This document shows, one piece after another, positions 54,265 to 64,000 of a stretch of DNA of 64,000 bases (the first letter of the stretch is position 1; each line of letters begins with the position of its first letter). Under the pieces are notes generated by a model, which was given only the letters and a program-made list of their open reading frames with translations, was not told where the DNA came from and made no database searches. Source of the stretch: Paguma larvata (lineage: Eukaryota; Chordata; Mammalia; Carnivora; Viverridae); contig CM057827.1 of NCBI GenBank assembly GCA_030068075.1, positions 67,408,500 to 67,472,499 on the forward strand. Direction: 5' to 3'. A program made the position numbers and the translations under genes.

Positions 54265-54535
54265 CTTGTTAAAATCACATCCATTCTTCAAAGCCTAGCC
54301 CAGTATCATTTCTTCTCTGAAGTTTTCCCAAATCCCCCCACTAAAAATTCTGTCTCTTCTCTCCTGATGTCTCATAGCCCTCCTCATGCATCTTGATTCT
54401 CAACAGACTCTCAACTTTGTAGTACACTTTACTTGTGGACATGGCTCATCTACCATATGTCTGCTCCATATTTGCATCCACCCATGCACCTTGCTCTGTG
54501 CCTTGTACAAACGAATATTCAAAAAATTACTCATT
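54265..54535 (+). repeat. L2 LINE fossil
   Basis: 'attcttcaaagcctagccca', 'tatcatttcttctctgaagt', 'tttcccaaatccccccacta' and 'ttgctctgtgccttgtacaa' follow L2 ('catccttcaggtctcagctt...cacttcctcagggaggccttccctgac...') in order. Confidence 0.6.
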
Positions 54536-55174
54536 AAAAAATGAAAAGACTATCCTAATAAGACACAATGCAACTGCTTTTAATAAGACACAATTTACTG
54601 TTTGATTCTTTGAGCAAGACTTGTGAAATTATTTAATCGTTTAACAGAGTAGAGAAGAAAAAAGTTTTAAAGGACATAGCCGAGTTGATTTCAGACCTGG
54701 CTAATTCTCAGAATCATTCTGAACTCTTTAAAAACTGCAAATACTAAAATAAAACCTTAGTGCAGACCTGAATCTAATTTCCAAGAGTGGATTTAGAACC
54801 CAGATGATGCAGATTATTCCTAACTCTTTTGCTATTCCACCAAAGAAGTCACATTCTGCAACCCCTTTTCTTTCACTACATCATCATCCAGGCTGACCTT
54901 GGAGACCCAGAGCCTGAAAGCACAACATAGAGAAATGATGGTCCCCTTGGTTGTCATCTTTGTTGCAAACGCAGAGGCTTGCCAACAGAAGTCATTTGCA
55001 GGTGCTTTGTCAGGGATGAGGATTAAGAGGCAGTTGGAAATAGCATAATATTCCTTACAGTACCTAGTGGTCAATAGGATCAGAACTGTTGGAAAGATGA
55101 TATATTGCAGGTAACTCGGGCCCGGCAAACCAGAATATCTCTGATGTATTTTACTGTTCACTAAAATTTGAAAC
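54536..55174. other. Unassigned non-coding sequence
   Basis: A 127-codon minus-strand frame (54832-55215) overlaps a less AT-rich stretch at 54840-55140. It has no recognisable domain and I see no splice or promoter context. A weakly similar plus-strand reading is also short. Left uncalled. Confidence 0.35.
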
Positions 55175-55378
55175 TGAATGGAATAGTGGTAAGGATGTAT
55201 GAACTTTGGAGTCAAGAAGACCTGTTTTCAAATACCAGATCTAACACCTTTATTGTTTGCCTGATACTAATTATTATACAATGGGGATTTTGTAACAATT
55301 AATTGGGAATTGCCAATCAAATGGGAAGTGCCACACAGAATCTAACAAATAGGATTTAGTAAATAAATGTTACTTTTG
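55175..55378 (+). repeat. MIR SINE fossil
   Basis: 'gaatagtggtaaggatgtat', 'gaactttggagtcaagaaga', 'cctgttttcaaataccagat' match the MIR 5' part ('agtggttaagagc...ctttggagtcagacagacctgggttcaaatcc'). The tail 'agtaaataaatgttactttt' closes it. Nearly full length. Confidence 0.7.
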
Positions 55379-56273
55379 AGTTGATATTGCTGCTGGTAGT
55401 GGTGGGGTGGTGGTGAATACATCAGCGGAACATCTGTCACAGTCTTGAGTGTGCTGTGGCCCTTTATGTGCTATGTGACACTTATACTCAAACTACACTC
55501 TATTCATTGACCATTCCCTATGAGTCTGTGAGATTCTACTTTTTGTATGTATTTAGCAGCTCACATAGTATAACTCCTTTGGACTCTTTATCCATAGAGC
55601 CAACACCAGGAACTTCTATTATTATGAATATTTATACCTCAAAACAAACTTTCAACAATTTTTACTTAAAATTTTGTAATGTGCAATAATTTTAGAAATA
55701 TTTTTGAACCATAAAATGGTTTTAACTATTATTCTAATTTTTCAGGTGAGAAAATATAGTTTTAGAGGCGCTGACTTTCTAAAGACCACATGGGAGGTAC
55801 ATACATAGCAGAGCTCCTTCTGAATCCGTATTTCTACCACTGTATCAAAGCAGGCTGCTTGAAACATCTTTTGGACAGTTAAATATATACCTACTTACTT
55901 AATTTTATTTTAGCCCAATAAATACTAGCAATGTCAACAAGGTAACTTTATACATTAGAATGTTTTTTTAACCATGCTATGATATTGTAGTCTCACACGA
56001 ATAAAGAAAAATCACTTGATCCACAGTGACCATGAAGAAATTGCCTGTTTTATACAGGAAATATTTATGCATAAGTAAAACACACACAAACACATTTATA
56101 CAGTTCAAATATCAAAATATACTAAAACATAGGCAATGCAAATTTCCTCCCACATCTATCCACACAGCTGCCCTCCGCTATGAGGGTCATATTTTCCTAA
56201 TTCCATGTGAATCTCACCTCCAAATGTTATGTCCATATCCAGAAGCTCTGATCCACCTCCTCCAAAAGCTAAC
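55379..56273. other. Unassigned non-coding sequence
   Basis: About 0.9 kb with nothing confident. The 77- and 89-codon frames (55456-55689, 56026-56295) have no recognisable domain. 55740-55830 has a faint inverted MIR-like phrase, too weak to call. Confidence 0.35.
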
Positions 56274-56534
56274 CACTATGATAAATTTGTTTTAAATATA
56301 TTTTTTAATTTTTTTTAATAGTTATTTATTTTTGAGAGAGAGAGACAGAGTATGAGTAGAGGAGGGTCAGAGAGAGAGAGGGAGACACAGAATTCGAAGC
56401 TGGCTCCAGGCTCCGAGCTGTCAGCACAGAGTCCGATGCGTGGCTCGAACTCATGAACCATGAGATCATTACCTGAGCTAAAGTAGGCAGCTTAACCTAC
56501 TGAGCCACCCAGGCGCCCCCACTATGATAAATTT
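56274..56534 (-). mobile_element. Can-SINE with 15-bp TSD
   Basis: The body is 56289-56519 in antisense. CACTATGATAAATTT is duplicated perfectly at 56274-56288 and 56520-56534. T-rich tail, (GA)n, 'gaattcgaagctggctccag', 'gagctgtcagcacagagtcc', head 'gagccacccaggcgcccc'. The longest duplication in the window, so a relatively recent insertion. Confidence 0.95.
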
Positions 56535-56689
56535 TAAAGTGTTTTGTGTTTACGCACTTCAATATAACATGTACCCTTAACTTCCCTCATTAGTACACAA
56601 AATACAGTATACAGTATGAACTGTTAAAAATCGTGGTTTTTTCAACATAACAACAACATATATTGGCAAGATTTCCATAGGGGTATGAA
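56535..56689. other. Unassigned gap
   Basis: Nothing recognised. Confidence 0.35.
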
Positions 56690-57660
56690 CAGATCATCCT
56701 AATTATTTTCATGTTATTACTTTGCCTTAATGCAACATAATTTATTGAACCACATCCTATTAATGAATACTTCCTTCAACTATCTGCTATTATAGGCCAA
56801 AGTGTATGAAATTCCTAACATTCAACCATCTTTGATCCATATAAATTGTAGCTTTCATATATTTCCAATTAAATGAAACACTACCATAATAAATTGCTTG
56901 CATATTTGCAGTTTTGAAGAGAGGTAAGTAGAACTCTAGTACAAATTCGCAGAAGTGGAAGTATTAGGTCAATGGGTATATATTTTTAATATATTTTTCC
57001 ACAATCTTAATATATTTTTCAATTCAACCATAAGAATTATACAAATGTATGACATATAAATAGTTGTTTATACGTGCCTATTCTCCCACAGTTCCTCTAT
57101 CAGAGTAGTATCAAATTTTGGGAAATGTGTCAATGTAATGACCGTGATTTACTTTTCTCTTCCTCTATCTCACTCTCTGTCTCTGTCTCTGACTTTTGCG
57201 GTCTTGCTGTCTATCTCTTCAGTTTAACAGCCATTTTCTCCATGCCTTTTGGAATTTGAGTCAAAGTCCCAAAGTTCTTTGCATTCCAAATTTATGAATG
57301 AATCACCTCATGTTTTTTCCTAGCACTTTTAGAGTTTATTCCTTGTATTTAAATCTTTTATCTATTTGAAATATGTCATATTGCACATGGAGATATTGGC
57401 CAAAATTCACATTTATCAGATGTCTTCCCAGTTGTTCTAATACCACTTACTAGATAGTCTATCTCTCTCCTAGTTGACTTGAGACACCATCTTTAACATT
57501 TATTTAATCTTCATATGTATTTTTCTCTATTTCTGAAATATCTAGTCTTTTTCTTTGATATGTCTCTTTTTTCTTTTTTGTACTATTGTCACACCATTTA
57601 AATTTCCAAAGCTTTTTTATTTTAATATCTGTTAGACTAATTTTTCACAGACTCCTTATC
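56690..57660 (-). mobile_element. L1M ORF2 fragment(s), antisense
   Basis: 56690-57120: 'cgcagaagtggaagtattag', 'gtcaatgggtatatattttt' match the antisense ORF2 C-terminal text ('agaagtggaattgctgggtcaaagggtatg'). 57270-57660: 'cctagcacttttagagttta', 'aatcttttatctatttgaaa', 'tgtcttcccagttgttctaa' and 'gtactattgtcacaccattt' match antisense upstream ORF2 ('agttttatagtttcaggtc...ttttcccagcaccattt...ccagtaccatactgttttgat'). The order fits one minus-strand L1 with gaps. Dead. Confidence 0.7.
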
Positions 57661-57689
57661 AGAAATTTCCTAATTATCATTTTGTAAAT

Positions 57690-57975
57690 TTCCTATGTAT
57701 TCTTAAGAAATTAATATATAGTTTATCTCTAGGAATAGATATACATGCTTCAAATATAAAAATCAAACAAAATATATTCAGTACTGCTTCCCCTCTGCCC
57801 AGTTACTCTCCTTATCTTCCCAGTAATTATTGTTGGCAGGGTTTTTTTGTACCATTTCAGAAATTATTTATCCATACACTGTAAAATGAGTGTAATTCAT
57901 CCCCTCCATTTTATAACAAAAGTGTACTATGCACTCTACTCTGTGCCTTTTATAAGCAACCTTTATTCAAAGAGA
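57690..57975 (-). mobile_element. L1M-type fragment, antisense
   Basis: 'cttcaaatataaaaatcaaa', 'gtactgcttcccctctgccc', 'agttactctccttatcttcc' and 'aagtgtactatgcactctac' resemble the old L1 3' UTR antisense text ('aaaatcaaaaagtacaaa...ccagttcccctccccagaggc...tactatacacactgttctgc'). It is a 3' UTR piece placed after ORF2 text, so probably a second element. Confidence 0.5.
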
Positions 57976-57984
57976 CTATCATGG

Positions 57985-58140
57985 AACTGAAAAGTATATA
58001 TTAATTTAACCCTCATGACAAATCTCTTAATTCTGTAATAATGAAAAAACTGACAGGAGGTGAAGTAAATGACCCAAAGTCACACAACTTTAAGTGACAA
58101 AACTGGGATTCGAACCCAATCAGCCTGGAAATGTTCATCA
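57985..58140 (-). repeat. MIR SINE fossil, antisense
   Basis: 'aatgaaaaaactgacaggag', 'aaatgacccaaagtcacaca', 'ctttaagtgacaaaactggg' and 'attcgaacccaatcagcctg' match the inverted MIR core ('gaggaaactgaggcacagag...gcccaaggtcacacagctagtaagtggcagagctgggattcgaacccag'). Confidence 0.75.
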
Positions 58141-60544
58141 TTGATCAACTTAAGTTTTTCTAACCATTGTTCCCTTTGTATTTTTCCCATTTCCTCTTGG
58201 AGTTGTTTTCCCATTTAAACTGTATACTTAAAATAGTATAATTCTCTTTCTTACTGAAATTCTGGTCAATAACTTCTTGTTTCTGAGCATTAATTTAACT
58301 CCTTAAAGAAACTCAAGTAGTCTGTCTGTCAAACTTTTGCAACCTGAAAAAATGTCTGAGTCATGGTGGTGATGGTTGGAGAGTGGGATGAAGGGGGGGA
58401 AAGTAGGGATTGATGGCTAGCTGGATAGTCACCGCGCAATGTGGAGAAGTGCAAATGAGCTGGTAAAGAAAGAATCAATTTATTCGGTGTTAGCTGCATA
58501 CACAGAAACTGGGCCTGATGCATGACAACATCTTGTACACATAAACCTTCCAAATCCATCTCCAGGGGATCTTGAAGGAGACTTTTTTTTTTAATTTCTT
58601 TTTGGCTGTTCCTATTCTAAATCTTTCTATATTTGGGTAATCTTCCTTTTTAGGATTCCTGGTGGGAGGTATAACCCACCTCTTACCCAAAAATCTGAAA
58701 GTGGTAGATTTTTATATTCACAGCCTCTCTTATGCCTAGGGAGTGTACCCTCTAATCAGATGAGTCTGCACCAGACTTTAGATGTGAGCTTGGGAATCTG
58801 CTCTGCCCCCATGCTCTTTGCACATGTCTCTGGGCAACAGGAACATATGGTGGTAAAAGTGGCATCCGATTCTTTTATCAGAAGTGTTGAGGAGTAAGCT
58901 GCAATGAATAATACTCACCGCTGGTGGCATAATGTTCTCATAGGGCCAGTCCTACTTCGTTATTTTTGCCTTTGTTTCTGATCCTGTCATCTCGGAATTG
59001 GTTTTCCAGCCATACAAACAACACTTTGAGTAACCCGAAACCCGAAAGGAATGTAATAAATTCCTTTCCTGCCTAAATCAGATAGAAGGTAATTCTGTTG
59101 TTTGCAATAAGCATCTGACTGACACAGCACTTTCTACACAGGCAAAAGAAGTAAACATTCTCCACTCATTCATTTACTCAACAAAGTAAGTGCCTACCTT
59201 GAGGCAGATAACGAACTAGTTTCCCAGGCTACAAAGATACCAAACTGTAATCTCTGTCCTATGCTCGAGAACCTCATATCTCATCTGGCATCCTATATGA
59301 GACACCACAAACCCCACTTAATAAATTTTCCATGATATCTGAAATTCTTACCACTCTAACAGTGATTCTTGATTAAGGTGTTACACATCTAAGTGACTTC
59401 AGTGACTAGTATCGCTCCAGAAATACTAGGTTCTTTGTATGATTTTTTGCAGATTATGTTATATGTGTATTATATGTATCTTGTGTTATATGTATATTGT
59501 ATATACAATAGTACAGATTATTCATGGCATTTAAACCCCATCGATAGTGATTAGTTTGGTGGATCCATAATTGCCTTGGAAACTCAAATTGAAAAAAACT
59601 GAACGTATATTAATTGGAGAGACATTATCCACAACACCTAACTCCCAAAACTGCTCACATTTTTCCTCAGTGTTTGTCTTACCTACATCCAACCCAGGCA
59701 AGGGAGCCTGTTACTGCATATTTTCACAAACTCCATGGAACAACCTGAGAAACTGTATTTTCTGCTCATCCTTTCCTCACTCTTGCAAATTTTACTTTGG
59801 TTGAGTGGTTACGCCTTTGCTGAGAGAGTTGGATCCAAAGTGATTTTATTGAGATCCTATTCTTAACCTCTTCTAAAAATGCTGACTGAATTCTTTTGTA
59901 CAACCACTTAGCCTCCCATTCACCTTGAAAAGTGTTGTAGCTTAGAAGTGATAGTACTTTGGTGAAAGTGTATTCAAATGACAAAAGCATAGGAAGGTGC
60001 TTTACAGAAGACATATCATGTTATCACAAAACATGTTGGTGTTGTCCCTCCCGGAAGCCCAATCAGTGACCGCCAAAGAAACCATCTTGTGTTATATCCG
60101 TGTTATATAAAACTCATTCCTGTGAGAAACGGAAAATGTATTGAGCTATTCTGAGAATATTTAGTGTCTTATGGAACCCAAGGACAGGGATACAGCTGAA
60201 CCTAAACCTGAAAATGAGCTGAAATCAGGGATGGGGAATGCTCAAGAGAATACAGGAAGGACTCTCTCCCCACCATTTATCTCTGGTTCTCTCCATGGGT
60301 GTGTTGTATTCTTCCACTGATTTTGGCAGGTTTTTCTAATTCCTAAGCAACTTGTAATAAAATGTTCACTGACAACAACTTCCAAGTACCTGCTCCTTAC
60401 TCAAAAAAGATTCAGAAAGAGATGGAATCTATTAATCTGTATTATAGGTTCCCAAAGAAGAAGTCTATTTAGTCCAATATGAACATACTGACTACCTTTG
60501 GAAATCATCTAATTCTGTCTTAGTGAGGGTTCATGCTGATGACT
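58141..60544. other. Unassigned non-coding sequence
   Basis: About 2.4 kb. 59160-59270 ('cattcatttactcaacaaag', 'gaggcagataacgaactagt', 'aatctctgtcctatgctcga') looks like the ancient dispersed repeat of 51320-51440. TATG-type AT-rich text lies at 59455-59512. The remainder, including 58340-58930 and 59560-60050 with frames of 60-82 codons on both strands, has no recognisable gene or repeat. Confidence 0.35.
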
Positions 60545-60715
60545 ATCCCTCTACAGCTCTTCATTATATAGTGTTCTCCCACACTGACCATCACTGTTTG
60601 GATATTACAGTACCTCTTCTGAGAAACTTTCCTAACTAAGCCTGACACCCCCTGGGCTGACTGATGTACCCCTCCAAATGTTTCCCACAATATCCTGTGC
60701 ATCTTTGTTTATTTT
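60545..60715 (+). repeat. Possible L2 LINE fossil
   Basis: 'tacctcttctgagaaacttt', 'cctaactaagcctgacaccc' and 'ccacaatatcctgtgcatct' recall the L2 blocks 'cacttcctcagggaggccttccctgaccaccc...catagcaccctgtgc'. Short and diverged. Confidence 0.4.
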
Positions 60716-60989
60716 ATGATATGGATGAAGAAGGTCAGAGAAAGTTCCCAGAGCAGCATTGCGGAAGGAACAGAGAAAGAATGTCCAGATAGGCAAACAA
60801 ATTTGGTGAGTACCATACTGTACAATGACATATTTGAACAAGGCAGTTTTTTGTTTGTTTTTATTTTGTCTTATTTTTCTTTCTTCAAAGGGACTAAGTA
60901 CAAAAATATAAATGAGTCAAATGCCTGCTTCCAACACTAGATTAAGAAAAAATATTTTCATATACTTTAAAAATAGATACTGAAGGTCA

Positions 60990-60994
<5 letters not shown>
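60716..60994. other. Unassigned gap
   Basis: A TTTG/TTTA-rich stretch at 60846-60890. Nothing else recognised. Confidence 0.35.

Positions 60995-61032
<38 letters not shown>
60995..61032. repeat. (AC)19 microsatellite
   Basis: 38 bp of uninterrupted AC units. The longest perfect dinucleotide run in the window and very probably polymorphic. Confidence 0.97.
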
Positions 61033-61034
<2 letters not shown>

Positions 61035-61089
61035 ATAAACACACAGATCCCCAAAGTATAAATTTAGCAAGTGCCCTTAGAATGTAACT

Positions 61090-61121
61090 CAAAAAAAAAT
61101 AAAAATAAAAATAAAATAAAG
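61090..61121. repeat. A-rich (AAAAT)n run
   Basis: Aaaaaaaaataaaaataaa-type run, possibly an old retroposon tail without a recognisable body. Confidence 0.7.
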
Positions 61122-61604
61122 GTGTCATTGGGTTGTGGGTAACATAAATGCTGTGCTGAAGCAAAGAAACCTCTCTTAATGGTTAGACTTTTTACCAACC
61201 ACTAAGAGTCTCATCTGTTACAATACAGTTTTAGGGCTTTGAGACTAAAACAAAATGTAAGTATTATCGTATATTCTCTCCTACTCATCTGCACTGGCAT
61301 TTGTAAAAACAGATCCAGTAAGGCTGCTCGATTAGCAAATTTCATTATGTTTTACCCTTAAAATTCCTTAGTTCTTTGTACCCCAGAAAAAATGTTGGTG
61401 ATATACTTAAGACAGAGTACAGACAGTAAACAGATAGGAAACAAATAATTACAATTGATTATATTAAGCATTGTTTTAGAGCTAAGGACAAAGTATCAGA
61501 CATCTTGGTGAATAATGTTCTCTCTCTCTGTCTTAATCCCACACTCAATAATGTACCATATCTACCTAAACCTTTCTACTTATCTCATAAATTGTACCAT
61601 CTTA
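61122..61604. other. Unassigned non-coding sequence
   Basis: Nothing recognised. Confidence 0.4.
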
Positions 61605-62182
61605 ATGTTCCTCAAAAATGCTCCCTCCCCACCTTCATTTGTTCTCATTTAGATTTGCATAAACCTTTAAAGCTTCTCCTGCTCCCAAGCCTGATCCTAC
61701 AAACTGTTTTCCAGATACATACCAAGAGATTTCAGGGATGAATTCCCCTCATTAAGTCTAGCAATGACTCCCCACTGAATTTCCAACAAAACATGAACTT
61801 TTTATCATAATGTAAGACACCTTGTGAACTGGCTTGTACCTGCCTCTCCAATTTCCTTCTTATCACGTTCCAACGCTGATCTGTATGTTGAGTTCTTTTT
61901 CTGAGCAGCCTATACTCTTAGATGTCTTTGCATATCAAATCTTCCCTGGGCCCAAAATACTATAAACACCTTTCCCCCATAGGCCATCACGACCGATGCA
62001 AGTCTTCATTAACTGGTTATCTTCTATGTTGACAATTCAGGTATCATAGTTACTCTTCTGAGAACACTTTCCAAGTCCCCAAAGCTGAGTGAGGGTCTGT
62101 CCAATATTTCTCATAGTATTCGGTGCTTATTCGTTTCATTTTATTTACTGTATTTAATATGCTGCATTGTCATGGGTTCTTA
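61605..62182 (+). repeat. L2 LINE fossil interrupted at its 3' end by a SINE
   Basis: 'agcaatgactccccactgaa', 'acaccttgtgaactggcttg', 'tacctgcctctccaatttcc', 'acgttccaacgctgatctgt', 'tcttctgagaacactttcca' and 'catagtattcggtgcttatt' follow the L2 body in order ('cagtggctccccatc...ggccctccacgatctggcccc...tctccagcctcatctc...cacttcctcagggaggccttcc...catagcac'). The best-supported part is 61740-62140. A Can-SINE follows directly. Confidence 0.62.
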
Positions 62183-62368
62183 AAAAGTCTCTTCTTTCCT
62201 GGGGCACCTGGGTGTCTCAGTCGGTTGAGCATCTGACTTCAGCACAGGTCACAATCTCACAGTTGTGAGTTCAAGCCCCGCATCGTGATCACTGCTGTCA
62301 GTGCAGAGTCTGTTTCAGATCCCCGCTTACCCTTTCTCAAAAAATAAATAAATATAAAAAAGTCTCTT
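62183..62368 (+). mobile_element. Can-SINE, shortened, with 11-bp TSD
   Basis: The body is about 62201-62357. AAAAGTCTCTT occurs at 62183-62193 and 62358-62368. Good head (ggggcacctgggtgtctcag, tcggttgagcatctgacttc), but the centre is shortened: the (CT)n tract is replaced by a short 'cgcttaccctttctc', and it ends in aaaaaataaataaatataaa. Internal deletion relative to full-length copies. Confidence 0.93.
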
Positions 62369-63649
62369 TCCCAACAGGTTATTATTATCATATAATATAA
62401 TGCCATGCTTTATCATTTTTAGACATTTTTAGAATTTAGAAATATATAAATATGTAGAGGGAACTACCCTACCATTTTCCCATGTCCTTACATCAGACTG
62501 TAAAGTAGGAACTCCTAAGGAATATTGAGAGACAGCTTCTGTATTCTCTTCTCTCCCTCTTTCCCACATTCCAAACCCATCACTTACCCCATCCTCCTGA
62601 CCACCTCAAACGGATGAACAATGAGATGATCTAAGGTGAAGTTTTAGGAAGAGGGTCTGTCTGTAAGCATGCATTGCACGCCTCTCTCGGACCTGCCTAC
62701 CTGGAATCAGTGTGCCATCTCGTCTTCCCTCAGCTTATGCCCACTGGGACAGACTCTGCCCCCTTGAAGAGATGGGGTTGAGTTGCTGGATTTCTATGCA
62801 ATGAAGAGGTAAGTGAAGTCAATTCAGAGTGAAACCCAATTTAGCTTTAAATCTAAGCCATACGCCATGTTCTGACTTTACTGGTAATAATGATAATAGC
62901 TCAGTCTCTGCTTGACTCATAGTTATTTCTCAATTGGTTTAGAATCTGGAGAGAACAGAGATGTGAATAACTAGTCCTATCCGAGACCGTCAAAGTAATA
63001 TGAAGGTTAACAGTTAAAACTGCATTTAAACCAGTCTTTATAGGAACCTTTTCCGTAGGAAAATGTAACTAGAAAACACACTGATAATAAAGTTATTTAA
63101 AAGTTTGTCTTCAATATCTAGTTATAGATTTGTAATTTGTGTTTAAAAATAACTGAACTCCTTACTAACAGAAGCATAGATTTGAAAATTTACAACTCTT
63201 TAGATGCTGTTGGAAGAAATTAAAGAGACCTTATTATTCACTACAGTCAATACTTAACTTCTACAGCTTTGATTTAAAGAGTTAATTTATCTTTACTGAG
63301 GAAAATTATCAATACGAAATCTAAAATTAATTGAATGTTGAGTTAGAGGAGACTTGAGTAAAGTATTTTAAAATAACCATCCCCTTGAACAGTGAACTCT
63401 GTGTGACCTTTACGAGAGCCATATGAAGTTAAAAAAAATTAAGTGAGTGGAAAATTAAAAGGAAAATGTTCTACCATTTTTCTTCGGTCTCACTGACACC
63501 GTTGCCCTCTATTTATCTACAACCGAGAGGCACTTAGTACCTCCAATAAATATGAAGTAAAATCATTTTAGGGCTAACTTTACAGTAGCAGAATCAAAGG
63601 GATTCTAACTGCTAGATAAATATGAGGCAGTTGGCTGCTGTGGAAAGAG
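62369..63649. other. Unassigned non-coding sequence
   Basis: About 1.3 kb. 62640-62800 is less AT-rich with CpGs (gcatgcattgcacgcctctc). No gene or repeat recognised. Confidence 0.4.
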
Positions 63650-63857
63650 AAGTTGAAAGAGAGGGGACCTGAATTCCAGATAACCTATGCTAAGTTACTT
63701 ATGTCTCTAAGCCTCAATTTCTTCACTTATAAAATGGGGATGATGATAATACACCAAGTTCACAGGGTTATATAAGGATTTGAATGAGAATTATATAAGG
63801 TTCATATATGTAAAATGCTTACCACAGCATCTGGCATATAATTAGTAAATAGTAATA
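63650..63857 (+). repeat. MIR SINE fossil, sense
   Basis: 'gaggggacctgaattccaga', 'ctaagttacttatgtctcta', 'agcctcaatttcttcactta', 'taaaatggggatgatgataa', 'tcacagggttatataaggat' and 'cacagcatctggcatataat' track MIR almost end to end ('cctcagtttcctcatctgtaaaatggggataata...ggattaaatgag...cagtgcctggcacatagta'). The best-preserved MIR in the window. Confidence 0.85.
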
Positions 63858-64000
63858 ATAGCAAACACTTATAAAGCACTTGATACTTCCAGGCACTGTC
63901 CAAGTGTTCTACATACATTAGTTCATTTAATCCTCACAACTCTATGAGGTATGTATTAAATATTAGTTGATATTATTGCTTACATTACGAGAATTTCTAA
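63858..64000 (-). repeat. MIR SINE fossil, antisense, cut by the window end
   Basis: 'aataatagcaaacacttata', 'aagcacttgatacttccagg', 'cactgtccaagtgttctaca', 'ttagttcatttaatcctcac' and 'aactctatgaggtatgtatt' are inverted MIR starting from its 3' end. It abuts the sense MIR tail to tail. The copy continues past base 64000. Confidence 0.8.

Noticed and set aside
54832..55215. 127-codon minus-strand frame
   Set aside because: No recognisable domain or exon boundaries. The right end overlaps a MIR. Kept only as unassigned sequence.
62740..62780. Second CTCF-like match on the minus strand (ctgcccccttgaag region)
   Set aside because: Only about 11 of 15 core positions fit; several key positions are wrong.

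Overview
This is a stretch of mammalian nuclear DNA, very probably from a cat-family carnivore (felid). The strongest evidence is fourteen copies of the tRNA-derived carnivore SINE (Can-SINE/SINEC) in its feliform form. It has a GGGGCGCCTGGGTGG-type head, a (CT)n tract and an AATAAA-rich A-tail. The copy at about 45288-45533 is close to intact. A carnivore-type L1 3' end (37210-38600), L1M, L2 and MIR fossils and long purine microsatellites fit the same picture. I found no bacterial operon, CRISPR array, plasmid or phage, and no convincing protein-coding exon or structural RNA gene. The window reads as a gene desert or a very large intron. The ORFs present are chance ORFs, microsatellite translations or L1 ORF2 fossils.

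Layout. 1-3200: L2 and MIR fossils, then a small CpG-rich island holding a 19-bp palindrome. 3204-3649: a solo ERV1-like LTR on the minus strand with a perfect 4-bp target duplication. 3.7-13.6 kb: MIRs, a minus-strand L1M 3' end, a (GT)n tract and about 4 kb with no call. 13.6-16.7 kb: purine repeats and three SINEs, one facing an inverted SINE-tail fragment. 16.7-22.5 kb: mostly single copy, with a (GAAA)n tract and a CTCF-like site. 22.5-24.2 kb: two copies of one old repeat, one of them splitting an L2. 25.8-30.75 kb: a nested L1 complex (old L1, then an internally inverted L1, then SINEs). 31-33.9 kb: repeat-free and possibly regulatory. 33.9-46.3 kb: seven SINEs, an L1M, an L2 and the youngest L1. 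47.2-49.2 kb: a second repeat-free block with a perfect 11-bp hairpin. 49.2-54.5 kb: L2 and other old repeats, a 240-bp (GAAA)n array and a 325-bp (GAN)n array. 54.5-64 kb: MIR, L2 and L1M fossils, two SINEs, a (CA)19 tract and a tail-to-tail MIR pair cut by the window edge.

There is no gene set here that works together. What the window shows is layered retrotransposition, in rough age order: L2/MIR, then L1M, then the internally inverted L1, then carnivore L1 and SINEs plus the solo LTR. Between these lie two low-repeat blocks that are candidate cis-regulatory DNA. Family names come from recognising consensus features by eye. Boundaries without a target-site duplication are approximate, to about 10-50 bp.
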